Source of the DNA: Lepiota brunneoincarnata
Taxonomy: Eukaryota > Basidiomycota > Agaricomycetes > Agaricales > Agaricaceae
DNA length: 64,000 bases
Direction of reading: 5' to 3'
Assembly: GCA_023014365.1 (NCBI GenBank)
Contig: JAEBUN010000072.1
Coordinates: forward strand, 1 to 64,000
The notes below the pieces were generated by a model. That model did not search any database and was not told where the DNA came from. It saw only the letters and a list, made by a program, of their open reading frames with translations. The position numbers were made by a program, and so were the translations under genes. This document shows, piece after piece, positions 11,314-21,663 of the stretch. Positions within the stretch are counted from its first letter, which is position 1. Each line of letters begins with the position of its first letter.

Positions 11314-11445
11314 GGTGGTAGGAAGTCAAGTTGTGTATTTTTGGACCGAGCCAGTTCACCGTTTTTTATACCCTGCCGGAATTTTCCGATGGGCCCCGGC
11401 CTAGGCCGCCTTGGGCCTTGAGGCTCGGCCCTAAAGGGGGGGCAC

Positions 11446-12105
11446 TGTCATATCCATGCCAACTCAGAGTCTAATCACTTAAACTTCGGCTTCTCGATTC
11501 CACATGTGCTCCACACAACAACCCTCTGCCCTCCGACTCGGCCCCGACTTACTCCAACCGCAACCCACTGCCCCAATCATGCGACCACCTCCACACGTGC
11601 CGTGGTCACCTGACCCTCGGTGTCTCTAGCTCCAGTCTCCATTTCCCGTCCGTAGTCAAGATACGTTATCGGTCTCCATACCTGTACCGGTTTCCATTCC
11701 ATTCATAATCTGTTCGTAATCCATTGTAACTATATCAGCCTCCGCTTCGCTCCGCACGTAATCAGTACAAGTCATAGTTCGTAAGGCCAGTAGTATATAT
11801 ACTGTAGGTACTTGGCTTGTACTCCTCAGTCTGATAATCGAATCAAGCAGCGGACTAGCTCCCTGTTCTCTATCCTCTCCTCTCTTCTGCCTCGCTCCGC
11901 TTCGGCCCCGACTTCCTGAAATACGGACTAGGACAGTAGGAGGGCACAGCACATACGCTGAGGCTGCAAGTCCAACCCCCCGCCCAACGTACTCCGCCTC
12001 GGTCCCGAAGTCTACGTACTGACTTCGCCCTGTCCCCCGGTTACCTTATATCAAGGTTACCACCCTGACCCTCCGCCTCGGTCCCGACCCGCACCGGCTC
12101 TAACA
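11446..12105 (+). repeat. Gypsy-A 3' LTR
   Basis: This 660-bp partner of 4224-4887 is followed by the GTGGG duplication, where Copia-A gag resumes. All 13 substitutions against the 5' LTR lie at CpG sites. Confidence 0.95.
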
Positions 12106-13186
12106 GTGGGTGTTCCTCTGACTGAGCTGCAATTGGCATCTCATCGCTTTCGTCTGTGAGGGCGCATTCATCGTTTTGTTCCCCACAGGTTGGGAATATG
12201 TCTGGTGAGGTAAGGTTGTCCTCGTCACCCAGGGTCTCTGTTTCCACAAAAAAGGCTTCATCATCCATCGCGACTGCATTGGCCTCCTGCCCCTTTGGGG
12301 CACTAGCTGGTTGTTTCTTTTTCTTTGGTGGTTTCAGACAGTCCGATCTCCAGTGGCCTTTCTCGTTGCAGTTAAAGCATTTTCCAGGTGGTTCCTTTGT
12401 CTCCTGTCTAGGCTTCTTGGGACCATGTTCTACTGCCATAGTGTCATCCCCCTCCGAATTCTTTGGTTTAGCCTTGGAGCTGGAACTTGACCCATGTGAC
12501 TTCCATGAGCATAGGCGATCCCATTCATCACACAACATGGTGACTAACATATCGGGGTGTACTGTGCCTCCTATGATTTTCGCTGCAGATAGCTGTGATG
12601 ATGCAAAGTTTGCAAGTTGGAAGGGAAGTGATCGAAGTATTGTGCTTCAGTAGTCATCATCATTGATTGTTATTCCCATCGCATACAGCTCTGCTCTCCT
12701 GGTCCTCAGATCATTTAGGAACATCCTAACATCACCATCCTTGGGACATCTGGACTCCAAAAACTTTGCCCGCATCTCCATTTGGTTGAAAGCCCCTCGG
12801 TATGTGAATTCTTGTACTACAGCATCCCAGACTTCCTTGACATAGTCGAAACTCTCCATCATTATCAGGATAGAGTCTGGTAAACATTGTGACAGCAGGG
12901 AACACGCTCTATCCTCATTTCTGTCCCATTCTTGGATGTCTGCATCTGTTCCTACAGGGACTGTGGGGGTAGTGCTCTTTGCTTTGCCTTTGTTGATGGA
13001 TGGGGTACTGGGAGGGGTGGTTGATGAAGTGGTAAGGGTGGGATGTGGCTTGCTTCCATCAAAGTGACCCCATAGTCCTTTTCCACGTATGACAGTATGG
13101 AAACGCACGGAGAATATTAGCCAGTTTGTGCCTTGGGGGTCAAGGGGTGGTACAGAGGTGGAGAGGTTGTCGTTTATGGTGTTCAT
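12106..13186 (-). pseudogene. Copia-A gag with zinc knuckle, separated from pol by Gypsy-A
   Basis: The minus-strand frame starts ATG at 13186 (MNTINDNLSTSVPPLD). It has the GKGLWGHFDGS signature of Copia gag polyproteins, then a UBN2-type gag domain (SLLSQCLPDSILIMME, FLNDLRTRRAEL). A TGA at about 12650, after INDDDY, is premature; the homologous Copia-C frame continues there. Downstream is a canonical knuckle, CFNCNEKGHWRSDC (CX2CX4HX4C), near 12340-12385. The frame then meets the Gypsy-A insertion and would continue in the protease at 4223. It is about 40-50% similar by eye to Copia-C gag, so this is a related but separate family. Confidence 0.85.
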
Positions 13187-13235
13187 GTTGTGTATGATGC
13201 ATTGTAATGAGTGTTAGAAAAATTTTTTTGGGTCG

Positions 13236-13247
13236 GGGCCCATAACC
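13236..13247 (-). other. Copia-A primer-binding site, initiator-tRNA half type
   Basis: Directly next to the 5' LTR, the minus strand reads GGTTATGGGCCC. This is complementary to GGGCCCAUAACC, the anticodon stem-loop of eukaryotic initiator tRNA-Met. Drosophila copia is known to prime with an internal fragment of that tRNA. The same word sits in Copia-B and Copia-C. Confidence 0.75.
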
Positions 13248-13552
13248 TGTAGAATAACTAAGACTCAGTAGCTTGTAACGCGAGTACTATATATTCTATA
13301 CCTGTAGAATAACTAAGACTAACATAGGCATAAGTATCATAGTGGGAAAAACATGAGAAGACTCTACTCACCTCAGTAGCTTGTAACACGAGTACTGAGG
13401 TGTCTAACGGCAGGCTGGTAGGTATATACACTACCGACAAATATCCATAAACAGGCGGAAACATGCCCAGTGTCGACAAACAATGTACAAACAAAAGAAT
13501 CCCTAAACGGGATATGTCGTGGAAAGCTTGACATGAGCTTGCTAGCTCAACA
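13248..13552 (-). repeat. Copia-A 5' LTR (right copy)
   Basis: This 305-bp LTR pairs with 740-1044. It carries the same hairpin (13369-13402) and the same 53-nt GTGAGT..TTAG segment (13319-13371), with the segment-free copy at 13248-13287 next to the primer-binding site. TAACT follows at 13553-13557. Confidence 0.93.
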
Positions 13553-14132
13553 TAACTCCACTTCGCAAATTGCTGGTTCCTTCACCACTACTCCCACAGG
13601 GCTGGGACTGTGATGTGTGATCTGCATTAGTTTTGCAAGTGAAGATATAGATGATATGATAGGGAGTGTTGTCTGGATGGTGTTCATGAGCAAGAGAAAC
13701 ATCAAAGTGGTCATACACAGTTGACGTCCATGACATAAGTGATGCCTCTAGAAAACAAATAGTATTAGTTATTGTCTAACCAACATAATATAGTCATATA
13801 CCAATAATCTCCTCATCTGGCATATCCCATACCTCCAGATCAGTCATACAGACAATATTGTTTGCAGCCTGTCATTGCTTGCACTTAACTGGAGAGACCA
13901 ATACAGCTGGAGTACTGGATTGATGAGCAAGATCACTCATAGCTGCCAAATTGGTGTCATAGTACCCTGCCAAGCCCTCTTGCAGGCTGCAGGAATGCCT
14001 TTTGCCAGGGTGGCAGTCTGAGATTTCAATTTGGGAGGCATGCACAGGGTTGGGGGATAGGGATTGAATGCTGTTGATTGATGGCAGTTGATCCTGTATA
14101 CATTTTATTTGGAGATTAAATAATGTGATAAA
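13553..14132 (-). pseudogene. hAT-family transposase, N-terminal BED-finger part
   Basis: On the minus strand an exon ending DLEVWDMPDEEIIG is followed by a GTATAT...TTTCTAG intron of about 54 nt. The next exon reads SLMSWTSTVYDHFDVSL, then IFTCKTNADH, then EGTSNLRSG. The pattern (V.DHFD, a C-K pair, TSNLR) is a BED-type zinc finger as in fungal hAT transposases, which use it to bind DNA. A stop follows VSPVKCKQ upstream, and several others occur. The gene is cut on its 3' side by Copia-A and on its 5' side by Gypsy-B, leaving only this island. Confidence 0.65.
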
Positions 14133-14359
14133 TGTAAGCCAGAGGCTCACACCTCGAGAATTCAGCATAAATTAGTGACATAAGTCAATCAGTATAAATA
14201 GAGTATTGATACAAAGGACCTGTAACTCCTCTTGATTGGATACGAATACTATCTCGAGTCCATCGTATCATCTCGTGCCCTTTCCAACTCTCTCTCTCTC
14301 CCTCTTCTCTATCTCTCTCTCTGTTCTCTTTAGTGAGGTTGCCTGACAGCAACCTTCCA
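14133..14359 (+). repeat. Gypsy-B 5' LTR
   Basis: This 227-bp LTR has a CT-rich run (about 14288-14330) and ends in a small stem-loop, GGTTGC-CTGACA-GCAACC, whose loop is inverted relative to the 3' LTR. Confidence 0.92.
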
Positions 14360-14493
14360 CTTTTTTTTATGATTCAACTTGAGACAAACAACGCTCCGCT
14401 CTTGTCTGTTCTGGCTTTCTCTTGCATAGACCGACACTTTCTGGCATAGACCCCTTCGGGCTCCTCTGGTTGACTCTGAAACACCCTCTGGTT

Positions 14494-14635
14494 CTTTCTG
14501 GCACATACACTCTCACATACATCCATATTCTGGCACAAATACTTCTCGCTTCTCTGGTCAACTCTCTTTCTGGCACATACACTCTTGCATACATCCATAT
14601 TCTGGCACAAATACTTCTCGCTTCTCTGGTCAACT
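14494..14635 (+). repeat. 71-bp direct tandem duplication in the Gypsy-B leader
   Basis: Two adjacent 71-bp copies (14494-14564, 14565-14635) start CTTTCTGGCACATACACTC and differ at only a few bases. They lie between the 5' LTR and gag, in untranslated leader. Confidence 0.85.
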
Positions 14636-14735
14636 CTGGAACGTGTTTCTTCTGACTTCTCTGACACATACAGTCACTTTTCTGGGCTGTCAAATTTATA
14701 CACACGCTGGACAGTCCTCCTGTACATTCACCTTC

Positions 14736-15782
14736 ATGGCGGCCTCAGACCCGTGTCCAATCTCGAGTGGAAAACGAAAACCTCCGACTCTTGACTCTCC
14801 TTCCATTCCCCCTGTTCCCTTTTTCATCTGAGCCAATAACTCCTTCCCACCCTGACATCTTGTCGCAATCATTGCCTCGCTCACCACCCTCACCATCACC
14901 TCCACCAACCTCCATTTGTGTCTGTGCTGCCACTTCTGACTCTGAATCTGACAAACCAGAATGACGTGCCCCAGGAACCCAGAAAATGTCCAAACCTTTT
15001 GAATTTCTGCCCTTGGGACCTGGGGATGCCAATGTCTTGCAGTCGAGTGCCACTACCACCCCCATCTTGGGGAATGGCCTTATTTCCATCTCATCTCTCC
15101 AACGCTACGAGAGGCTGTGCAAGCGTTACTTTGGTGCCAAAGACATTGAAACAGCCAATCAGGTCCAAAAAATTATACACCATTTCAACCACACTGACGT
15201 TCTGGAATGGGCAACCGCTGATCATGACAGGCTGGTGACTCTCACCTTCCCGGTATTCATGACGGAGCTCCATTGCTGCTTTCTACCTAATGATTGGGCA
15301 ACGCCCCTCGCGAGGGAAGTCCATCAGGCTCAGGGGCACCTCCCTTTTTCCATTTGGTTTCAAGTGTCCAGACAGCAAATGCCTTGCTCACTGGATCCTC
15401 CGAGAAATTGACCAATGCTGATGTCTGGAACCATCTGCGTGCGACGATGCATCCTGAACTGCGCAACTGTTATGATAACTTCCGGCTACATGAAGACCTT
15501 GACCTGGTCGCCGACCTCAGCCAGTGGGTTCATCGGGTCAGCCCGATTGCCAAGGTTTTGGAGGAAGAACATCATGTTCGTGGAAGTGTGTGGGTCCATG
15601 GCATGATGTCCCCGGCCCAGGGCTGCCAGGGTTATGCCCATCACGCCCCTGCTTCTGTCCCTGCGCCTCGTGCTACTGCAGCAAATACCAACAAGCCCCC
15701 CCTTCTCTCATGCATAGCTACATTTGCCTATATCCCTTGGTGGTGTGGGTGGGGGTTCCTTCTCCTGTATGGACTTTGTTAA
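14736..15782 (+). pseudogene. Gypsy-B gag, frameshifted
   Basis: Starting at ATG 14736 (MAASDPCPISSGKRK) the protein is split over three frames. The pieces are a Ser/Pro-rich head, a middle part (KPFEFLPLGPGDANVL, then RYERLCKRYFGA), and a capsid-like tail in another frame (FHLVSSVQTANALLTGSSEKL, then VWNHLRATMHPELR). The tail carries the W..S.QSAN-like phrase typical of mushroom Gypsy gag proteins. I see no CCHC knuckle before the protease. At least two frameshifts and a TGA at 14829-14831 inactivate it. Confidence 0.75.
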
Positions 15783-18700
15783 ACTGCATGTTCACTCCCC
15801 TGACTCAATATGGACCGCTCGTATGACACGAGCCTTAATTGTACCCGATTTGCACTTCGACTTGATACTCGGTCTAGAATGGCTTAGCGCCAACAAAATT
15901 GTAGTCAACATGGCCTCTGGCGATGTGTTTGCCAAAGATTCTGGCTATCATTTATTCAATGATGACTGTGTCCCCCCTCGCTCTTATATTCCCTCTCCAC
16001 AGGCTACGGTTAATCATCTTGCAAGACAACACCACCCTCCGACATCTGCCAAACAGTGCCAGGTGCAGTTGCTTAGTGCATCCCAGGCCCAAATGGCAAA
16101 AGTCTGTGTCGAGATTGGACGCCATGTCCCAAAAATCTGCCCATGCAAAGCTCCACCTTTCACTTCTTTTGCGATGATCCGTGAGCGGATAGCAACTCTT
16201 GTGGCCTCTTTGGTGCAGGGTGAGAAGTTCCAGGAGGCTGATTGTGTGTTAAAGACAGAGTTCAAGGACCTTTTCTTGGATTATTGGAGTTCCCAGATTC
16301 GTTCAGGCACCACACCTCAGTGCACACAGTTCCTAAGAGATTCCGACGCCCAGCTCAAATCCGAGTTCCATGATCTTTTTCCAGAGTCCTTACCCCATGT
16401 TAATTCCCTTCCCAACGATGTCCATCATTGTATCATTGTCACGGCTGCAGACAAGATTTGTGTCACAAGAGAATACTCTTGTCCTCGCAAATGGCAGGAG
16501 GCCTGGCAGGCCCAAATAGATGAGCATTTGAAGGCTAGGCGGATCCATCCATCCTCTTCACCTTTTGCAGCTCCCTTGTTCCTTGTTGCCAAGTCTGATC
16601 CTAACGTGGCTCCCCATTGGGTCATTGATTACCGGAGACTCAATTCCTTCACTGTCCCAGACCGCTTCCCACTCCCTCGCATTGACGACATTCTCTCTGA
16701 CTGTGCGAAAGGAAAAGTATGGGCAAAGATTGATATGACCAATGCCTTTTTCCAAACACGCATGCATCCCGACAACATTAAGTACATGGCTTGTCGGACG
16801 CCATTCGGTCTCTATGAGTGGAATGTCATGCCCATGGGCCTTCGCAACTCCCCTTCCACACAACAGCAGCGTGTCACCTCTGCCTTGCAACATTTGATTG
16901 GGAAGATCTGCCATGTATACTTGGATGACATTATTATTTGGTCTTCCTCCTTTGATGAGCATCTCTGCAATGTTAGGATGGTTCTCAAAGCGCTCTGCAC
17001 CAACAACCTTCTGTGCTCGATGAAGAAGTCACAGCTATTCTGTGATGAGGTCATTTTCCTTGGTCACCGCATTTCTCACAGTGGTATTGAAGCTGATCCA
17101 TCAAAGGTATCCAAAATATTGTCATGGCCTCGTCCCCTAAGTGCGACTGAGGTCCGGCATTTCCTGGGTCTTGTGAAATTTGTTGCCCACTTCCTGCCCG
17201 ACTTAGCCCACCACACACAAGTCCTTTATCCTCTGACAACTAAGGCCACGAACAAGCTGTTCCCCATCTGGCTCCCGAAACACCAGAGTGCATTTGATGC
17301 CATCAAGGAGCTGGTTACCAGCCGTCGTTGCCTGACCTCGATTAACCATGACAACCCAGGAGAGAACAAGATTTTTGTGACATGTGATGCCAGCAAGTTC
17401 GGGACAGGTGCCATACTCAGTTGGGGACATTCCTGGCGTACTTCATGCCCAGTGGCTTTCAACTCACAGCAATACCACACGGCCGAGCACCACTATCCGA
17501 CTCATGAGCAGGAGTTGTTGGCCATTATCCGTGCCTTGTGTAAATGGTGGTCAGACCTCATCGGGATGCACTTTGAGATATACACTGACCACAAGATGTT
17601 GCTCAACTTTGATACGCAGCATGACCTCTCATGGCGTCAAGCTCGATGGATGGAATTTCTGTCCCAGTACAACTACAAATTCAACTATGTTTCGGGTGTT
17701 CTCAACTTGGCTGCTGATGCCCTATCGCGTCTGGAAGACCAGGCCATCTCGCAGCAGAATGACCCCATGATGGTTGCCGCTACCTTTTTGTCGACATCAA
17801 GCGATCCTTCTGTAATGTCCCCCGCCTGTTCACAACCGGGGACGCATGGCGCCTTGGGGTCTGGACCAATGTCCGTAGCTGTGGTCCGACTGTGTCTGGA
17901 AAATGAGCTGCTGTGGGAGATTCAGGCAGGCTATGCATCTGATCCATTCATTGAGAAGGTCCATAGGGCATCCAGTTGGGGAGCACGATGAACCTCCGCT
18001 TCCAGGAGAAGGATGGGTTACTGTACTGTGGTGATCACTTGGTGGTGCCCAATGACAATTCCTTGTGTGAATGGCTTTTCTCCCTGGCACATGACCAGCT
18101 GGGTCATTTTTGTGGGGAGAAGTCGTTTGCTCACCTTCAGACCTCGTTTTACTGGCCTAACATGCGTGCCGACATTGAACATGCCTACATTCCCTCCTGT
18201 GAACCATGTCAAAGAAACAAGGCTGCTACATCCCGCGCTCCAGGACCACTCCATCCCTTGCCTGTTCCCGATGCTCACTTTGTTTCCATTGTGATTGATT
18301 TCATTGGGCCTCTGCCAGAGGACGATGGTTGCAACTTCTTGGCTATGATTACTGACCGCCTTGGAGCTGATATCAAACTCATCCCCTGCCACTCGGATGT
18401 CACAGCAGAAACGTTTGCTCAACTTTTCTTTGATCACTGGATTTGCGACAATGGCTGCCTGGTGGAGATAGTCACTGACCAGGACCCCCATTTCATCTCC
18501 AAGTCCTGGTCCACCCTTATGGGTATCCTCAGTATACGTCACATCACCTCCTCGGCCTTCCACCCTCAGACTGATGGTGCTTCAGAGCAAACCAACAAAA
18601 CAGTTGTGCAGTGTCTGTGGTTCTTTGTTGACTGGCATCAGAAGGGTTGGGTGAAGGCCTTGCCGCATATCCATTTCAACATCATGAATGCTGTTAATGC

Positions 18701-19400
18701 CTCCACGTCCGTCTCAGGTTTTCAACTGAAGACTGGGTCCTTGCCACGCCTTATTCCTCCTGCCCCTAGAGTCCCTCATACCTCAAATGAACCCAGCCTC
18801 TGTTCCGCTGCAGAGCTGATCCAATCCATTCATGAGCAACTTTATGAAGCCCAGGACAACCTACTCACAGCCAAAATTGTACAGGCCCATTACGCGAACA
18901 AATACCGTGGAACGGATCCATGTTATAAGGTTGGTGATCGCATTTGGTTGAACACCGCAAACAGGTGACGAGACTACATCCTGAAAGGGTCGGGATGGGT
19001 GGCCAAATTCATGCCCTGCTTCGACGGACCTTTTAAGATCATCCATTCCCACCCAGAAACTTCGTCCTACACGCTGGCCTTACCTTCGCACTCGCTGATC
19101 CATCCTACATTCCATGTTTCCCAACTTAAATCCTTCGTTCCAAACGACAACGAGCGCTTCCCTTCACATCAATATGAGCAACCGGGACCTGTCCTCACAA
19201 ATGATGGTAGATGGGAGCACATTGTCGACAAGGTGTTAGACGAGTGAAACCATGGGCGTGGTAAACAATACTTGGTTCGGTGGAAGGGCTTTGGGCCTTC
19301 GGATGATGAATGGTTACCGGGAAGTATGCTGGAGAATAATATTGCCTTGGACGAGTGGGAACATGGTCTACGTGGAGATGGGGATCTTTTTTCTTAGAGA
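15724..19400 (+). pseudogene. Gypsy-B pol: protease remnant, RT, RNase H, integrase, chromodomain
   Basis: The frame 15724-17991 holds a protease tail (LILGLEWLSANKI), RT (VIDYRRLNSFTVPDRFPLP, then VYLDDIIIWSS at about 16915) and RNase H (VTCDASKFGTGAIL). A frameshift near 17980 moves to the frame 17976-19400. That frame has the integrase finger (HDQLGHF...CEPCQRN), core (VIDFIGPLPED, TDQDPHF, HPQTDGASEQTNK), a tail (SLIHPTFHVSQLK) and a chromodomain (KQYLVRWKGFGPSDDEWLP, near 19262-19320). In-frame TGA codons at about 18966-18968 and 19245-19247 stand where arginines are expected, consistent with CGA to TGA decay. Inactive. Confidence 0.87.
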
Positions 19401-19409
19401 GAGGAAGAG

Positions 19410-19636
19410 TGTAAGCCGGAGGCTCACACCTCGAGAATTCAGCATAAATTAGTGACATAAGTCAATCAGTATAAATAGAGTATTGATACAAAGGACCTGT
19501 AACTCCTCTTGATTGGATACGAATACTATCTCGAGCCCATCATATCATCTCGTGCCCTTTCCAACTCTCTCTCTCTCCCTCTTCTCTATCTCTCTCTCTG
19601 TTCTCTTTAGTGAGGTCACCGTCAGGCGACCTTCCA
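19410..19636 (+). repeat. Gypsy-B 3' LTR
   Basis: Partner of 14133-14359, followed by ATAAA. Its terminal stem-loop reads GGTCAC-CGTCAG-GCGACC. Confidence 0.92.
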
Positions 19637-19677
19637 ATAAACTAGCTATGGTAACCGCAAACCCATGGTTGTCACCT

Positions 19678-19710
19678 ATTACAGATATGGATGTGATCCA
19701 TATCTGTAAT
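19678..19710. repeat. Perfect inverted repeat, 15-bp arms with 3-nt loop
   Basis: The arms ATTACAGATATGGAT and ATCCATATCTGTAAT surround GTG. It lies about 40 bp from the Gypsy-B target site, on the presumed 5' side of the hAT gene. It could be a subterminal hAT motif or a hairpin; neither can be decided here. Confidence 0.85.
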
Positions 19711-20594
19711 TTCCCACAGATAAGTGGGTGCTAACCATATTTTAACTAACCATGTTTGTCCCTACCCTGGAACAATTCTCTACATAGAATCATTGGCTAT
19801 ATCATTAAAGAACTCTATAGAGGATTGGTACTATGTCCTGTAGTAGCCAGTTCAACCAAATTAAGGATATTCAAGCCTCAGAAGTGTTCAAACCAGCTCA
19901 TTATCACCAAGCTTAGTGAACCAAGCTATCAGAATGCTCTCTGGAGGGATTCAGGACTCTACATAGCCTATTGGGTATACTTTGATTGCATCAAGGGACC
20001 TTACAAGCAGTTTTCTGATGAACTCGGATTTGTTCAAACCTAAAGAATGTACCTAGCAGCTGTCACAAGTGTATTATGCCTATGACACCCAATGCCTAAA
20101 ACCCTAGAAAATATCAAAGACTCATAATTAATGAGTGCTTTGTGGGTCCCAGCACCTCAGCATACTGCCTAACTGAGATTAATTACAATGGATCAAGGGA
20201 TTGTCCATCCACTATACATTCCAATCATAATTGATCCAGAGATTTAATACACTCACATGGATGCAGAATAATGCAACTATGTGTGAAACATGTCTGGCTG
20301 GATGGCCATTCATTGATCAGAGAAAAACCCATAACCCAGGGTAAGGCAGAAATGCTGCCAAAGCTTCCAAAATATTCTATGGTGCCTGTAACAATTAAGC
20401 GTATTGTTTTCTATTTCATATTTACTATTTCTCATATGTATCTACACAATATAAATATGGTCACACTTGTTCATGGAGAAGCAAGAGGTCTCACCCCTGC
20501 TTCCACATGCAAGTCTGCAAGCTGTGATCAAGAATGGTTTCAGAGGGCTATTTAGTGTGTTGTTAAGTGTGATTTTTTCAGTTGTCAACCAACC

Positions 20595-20684
20595 CAGAGA
20601 CAGAGACAGAGAACAGAGTTTCAGAGTTCCAGAGTGCTAGAGACAGAGACAGAGACCAGAGTAGAGTTCAGAGACCAGAGACCC
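20595..20684. repeat. (CAGAGA)-type purine-rich simple repeat
   Basis: Irregular runs of AGAGACAGAGAC and AGAGACCAGAG alternate over 90 bp. Low complexity with no coding signal. Confidence 0.8.
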
Positions 20685-20929
20685 TGCACTTTGAATTGAC
20701 AGGGATTGTCCTTTCACTGTTGCACTGTATGACTAAGATAACTTCAACAACTGTTCATTAACCTCTAAAACACTACTCTCTTGAATTTTGCTGTCAGAAC
20801 ACACCCCCAGAACACCCCAAAAGATGAAACTGTTCATTATCTATCTCCTACTACTTGTATTAGCTTAAGTTTATCAAATTTTGGCTAAGCTTAGTGAAAA
20901 CAAGCCCTCTATCTATATTAAAATCCACA

Positions 20930-21550
20930 AACATTTCTACCTTTTCACCACACAACATTTTCATGTCTTTCCCATTCAAGGACCTCTGAGGGGGTGCCAA
21001 GGATGATTGTTTGCTGTGGGGTGGTGGTGGTGCCAGTGGTTGGGGATGGGGTAGTGGAAGGAGCTGAAATGATGACAGAGGGTATGGAAGAAACTGGCCA
21101 AGCCTTGCTCCCATCGAAATGGCCCCAGAGGCCCTTTCCCCAAGCAGCTGACCTGAACATCAGTACAAACTGAGCCCAGTTTGCCCCAGACTGCTCCAAC
21201 TTGGGAATGGATGAGGGAAGCATGTCACTAATGGGCATGGTTGTAGACATTTGTGGTGAAAGGAGTGAATCAAATTTCTATCCAAGAAAATTCAAAAAGC
21301 AGGGCCCATAACCTGTAAGGAAAGGTAAAAACTACATAGCATTAATGTCTGTAAGAGAACCAAGTGAAATAATTATGGGGCTCACCTCAGCACTTGTTTA
21401 TGATGAGAACTGAGGAAAGCTGTCTCAAATAAAGGGTCTAGGTTAAGTAGTACTCTACATAGTTAAATGTTTATGTCCAAGAGAGCAATAGCATGAACAG
21501 AGTATATCTACATGGCAAGCAGAGAGGGCTGAGACCACAGGGTTGTGTCA
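20930..21550 (-). mobile_element. Copia-B: truncated third Copia family (LTR plus start of gag)
   Basis: On the minus strand an LTR (21314 to about 21550) is followed by the primer site GGTTATGGGCCCT (21301-21313). Then comes a gag start (ATG at 21250, MSTTMPISDMLPSS) with GKGLWGHFDGS. Similarity ends near 20940 after EWERHENVV, where a TGA follows and the element is truncated. The outer LTR end is uncertain (CA at about 21550 or 21569). The LTR has a CCTCAG...CTGAGG hairpin (21385-21415) followed by GTGAGC, like the other two Copia families, but no duplicated segment-free copy. Confidence 0.75.
20945..21250 (-). pseudogene. Copia-B gag, N-terminal fragment
   Basis: About 100 codons align with the first 100 of Copia-C gag: start MSTTMPISDMLPSSIPKL, then GANWAQFVLMF, then GKGLWGHFDGS, a Thr/Pro-rich linker, then EVLEWERHEN. 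The stop after NVVW coincides with loss of similarity, so it is a 3'-truncated relic and not a real terminus. Confidence 0.75.
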
Positions 21551-21663
21551 CTGTTGAGTCTTGACTCTTGCATTGGGGCCTATGGTCTCAGGGATGCATT
21601 TGTGTGCTCCAACAATTACCTCCCTATTACATCTTTATACCTCAAACACACCCATTCTGTTAT

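Larger units (their letters stand above)
4224..12105 (+). mobile_element. Gypsy-A: Ty3/Gypsy chromovirus inserted in Copia-A
   Basis: LTRs at 4224-4887 (664 bp) and 11446-12105 (660 bp) begin TG and end CA, with target duplication GTGGG (4219-4223, 12106-12110). They differ by one 4-bp indel in a TA-rich run and 13 substitutions, all at CpG. The interior carries gag (4942-6348), a pol ending in a chromodomain (6339-10148), and an unusual antisense gene (10208-11313). A polypurine tract, AAAGGGGGGG, lies at 11433-11442 just before the 3' LTR. Removing the element restores Copia-A reading from gag into protease, so it inserted after Copia-A. Confidence 0.95.
740..13552 (-). mobile_element. Copia-A: Ty1/Copia LTR retrotransposon, nested host of Gypsy-A
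   Basis: Two 305-bp LTRs (740-1044 and 13248-13552) begin TG and end CA and are flanked by the perfect 5-bp duplication TAACT (735-739, 13553-13557). Between them, on the minus strand, lie gag, protease, integrase, reverse transcriptase and RNase H in Copia order. A polypurine tract touches the 3' LTR (plus 1045-1053) and a primer site touches the 5' LTR (plus 13236-13247). Gypsy-A (4224-12105) interrupts the coding region at the gag-protease junction; without it the element is about 4.9 kb. Many premature stops show it is inactive. It inserted into the BED-finger codons of a hAT transposase. Confidence 0.93.
14133..19636 (+). mobile_element. Gypsy-B: second Ty3/Gypsy chromovirus
   Basis: 227-bp LTRs (14133-14359 and 19410-19636) begin TGTAAGCC and end CTTCCA, flanked by the duplication ATAAA (14128-14132, 19637-19641). 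A purine tract, AGAGAGAGGAAGAG, lies at 19396-19409. The interior encodes gag and a pol ending in a chromodomain, unrelated in detail to Gypsy-A. Frameshifts and stops make it inactive. It inserted into the 5' region of the same hAT gene that Copia-A disrupted. Confidence 0.93.
19642..20930. other. Non-coding stretch, probable 5' flank of the hAT element
   Basis: I see no supportable gene here. It holds a perfect palindrome (19678-19710) and a CAGAGA-type simple repeat (20595-20684). It should include whatever lies upstream of the hAT gene, but I could not identify a terminal inverted repeat. Confidence 0.5.
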
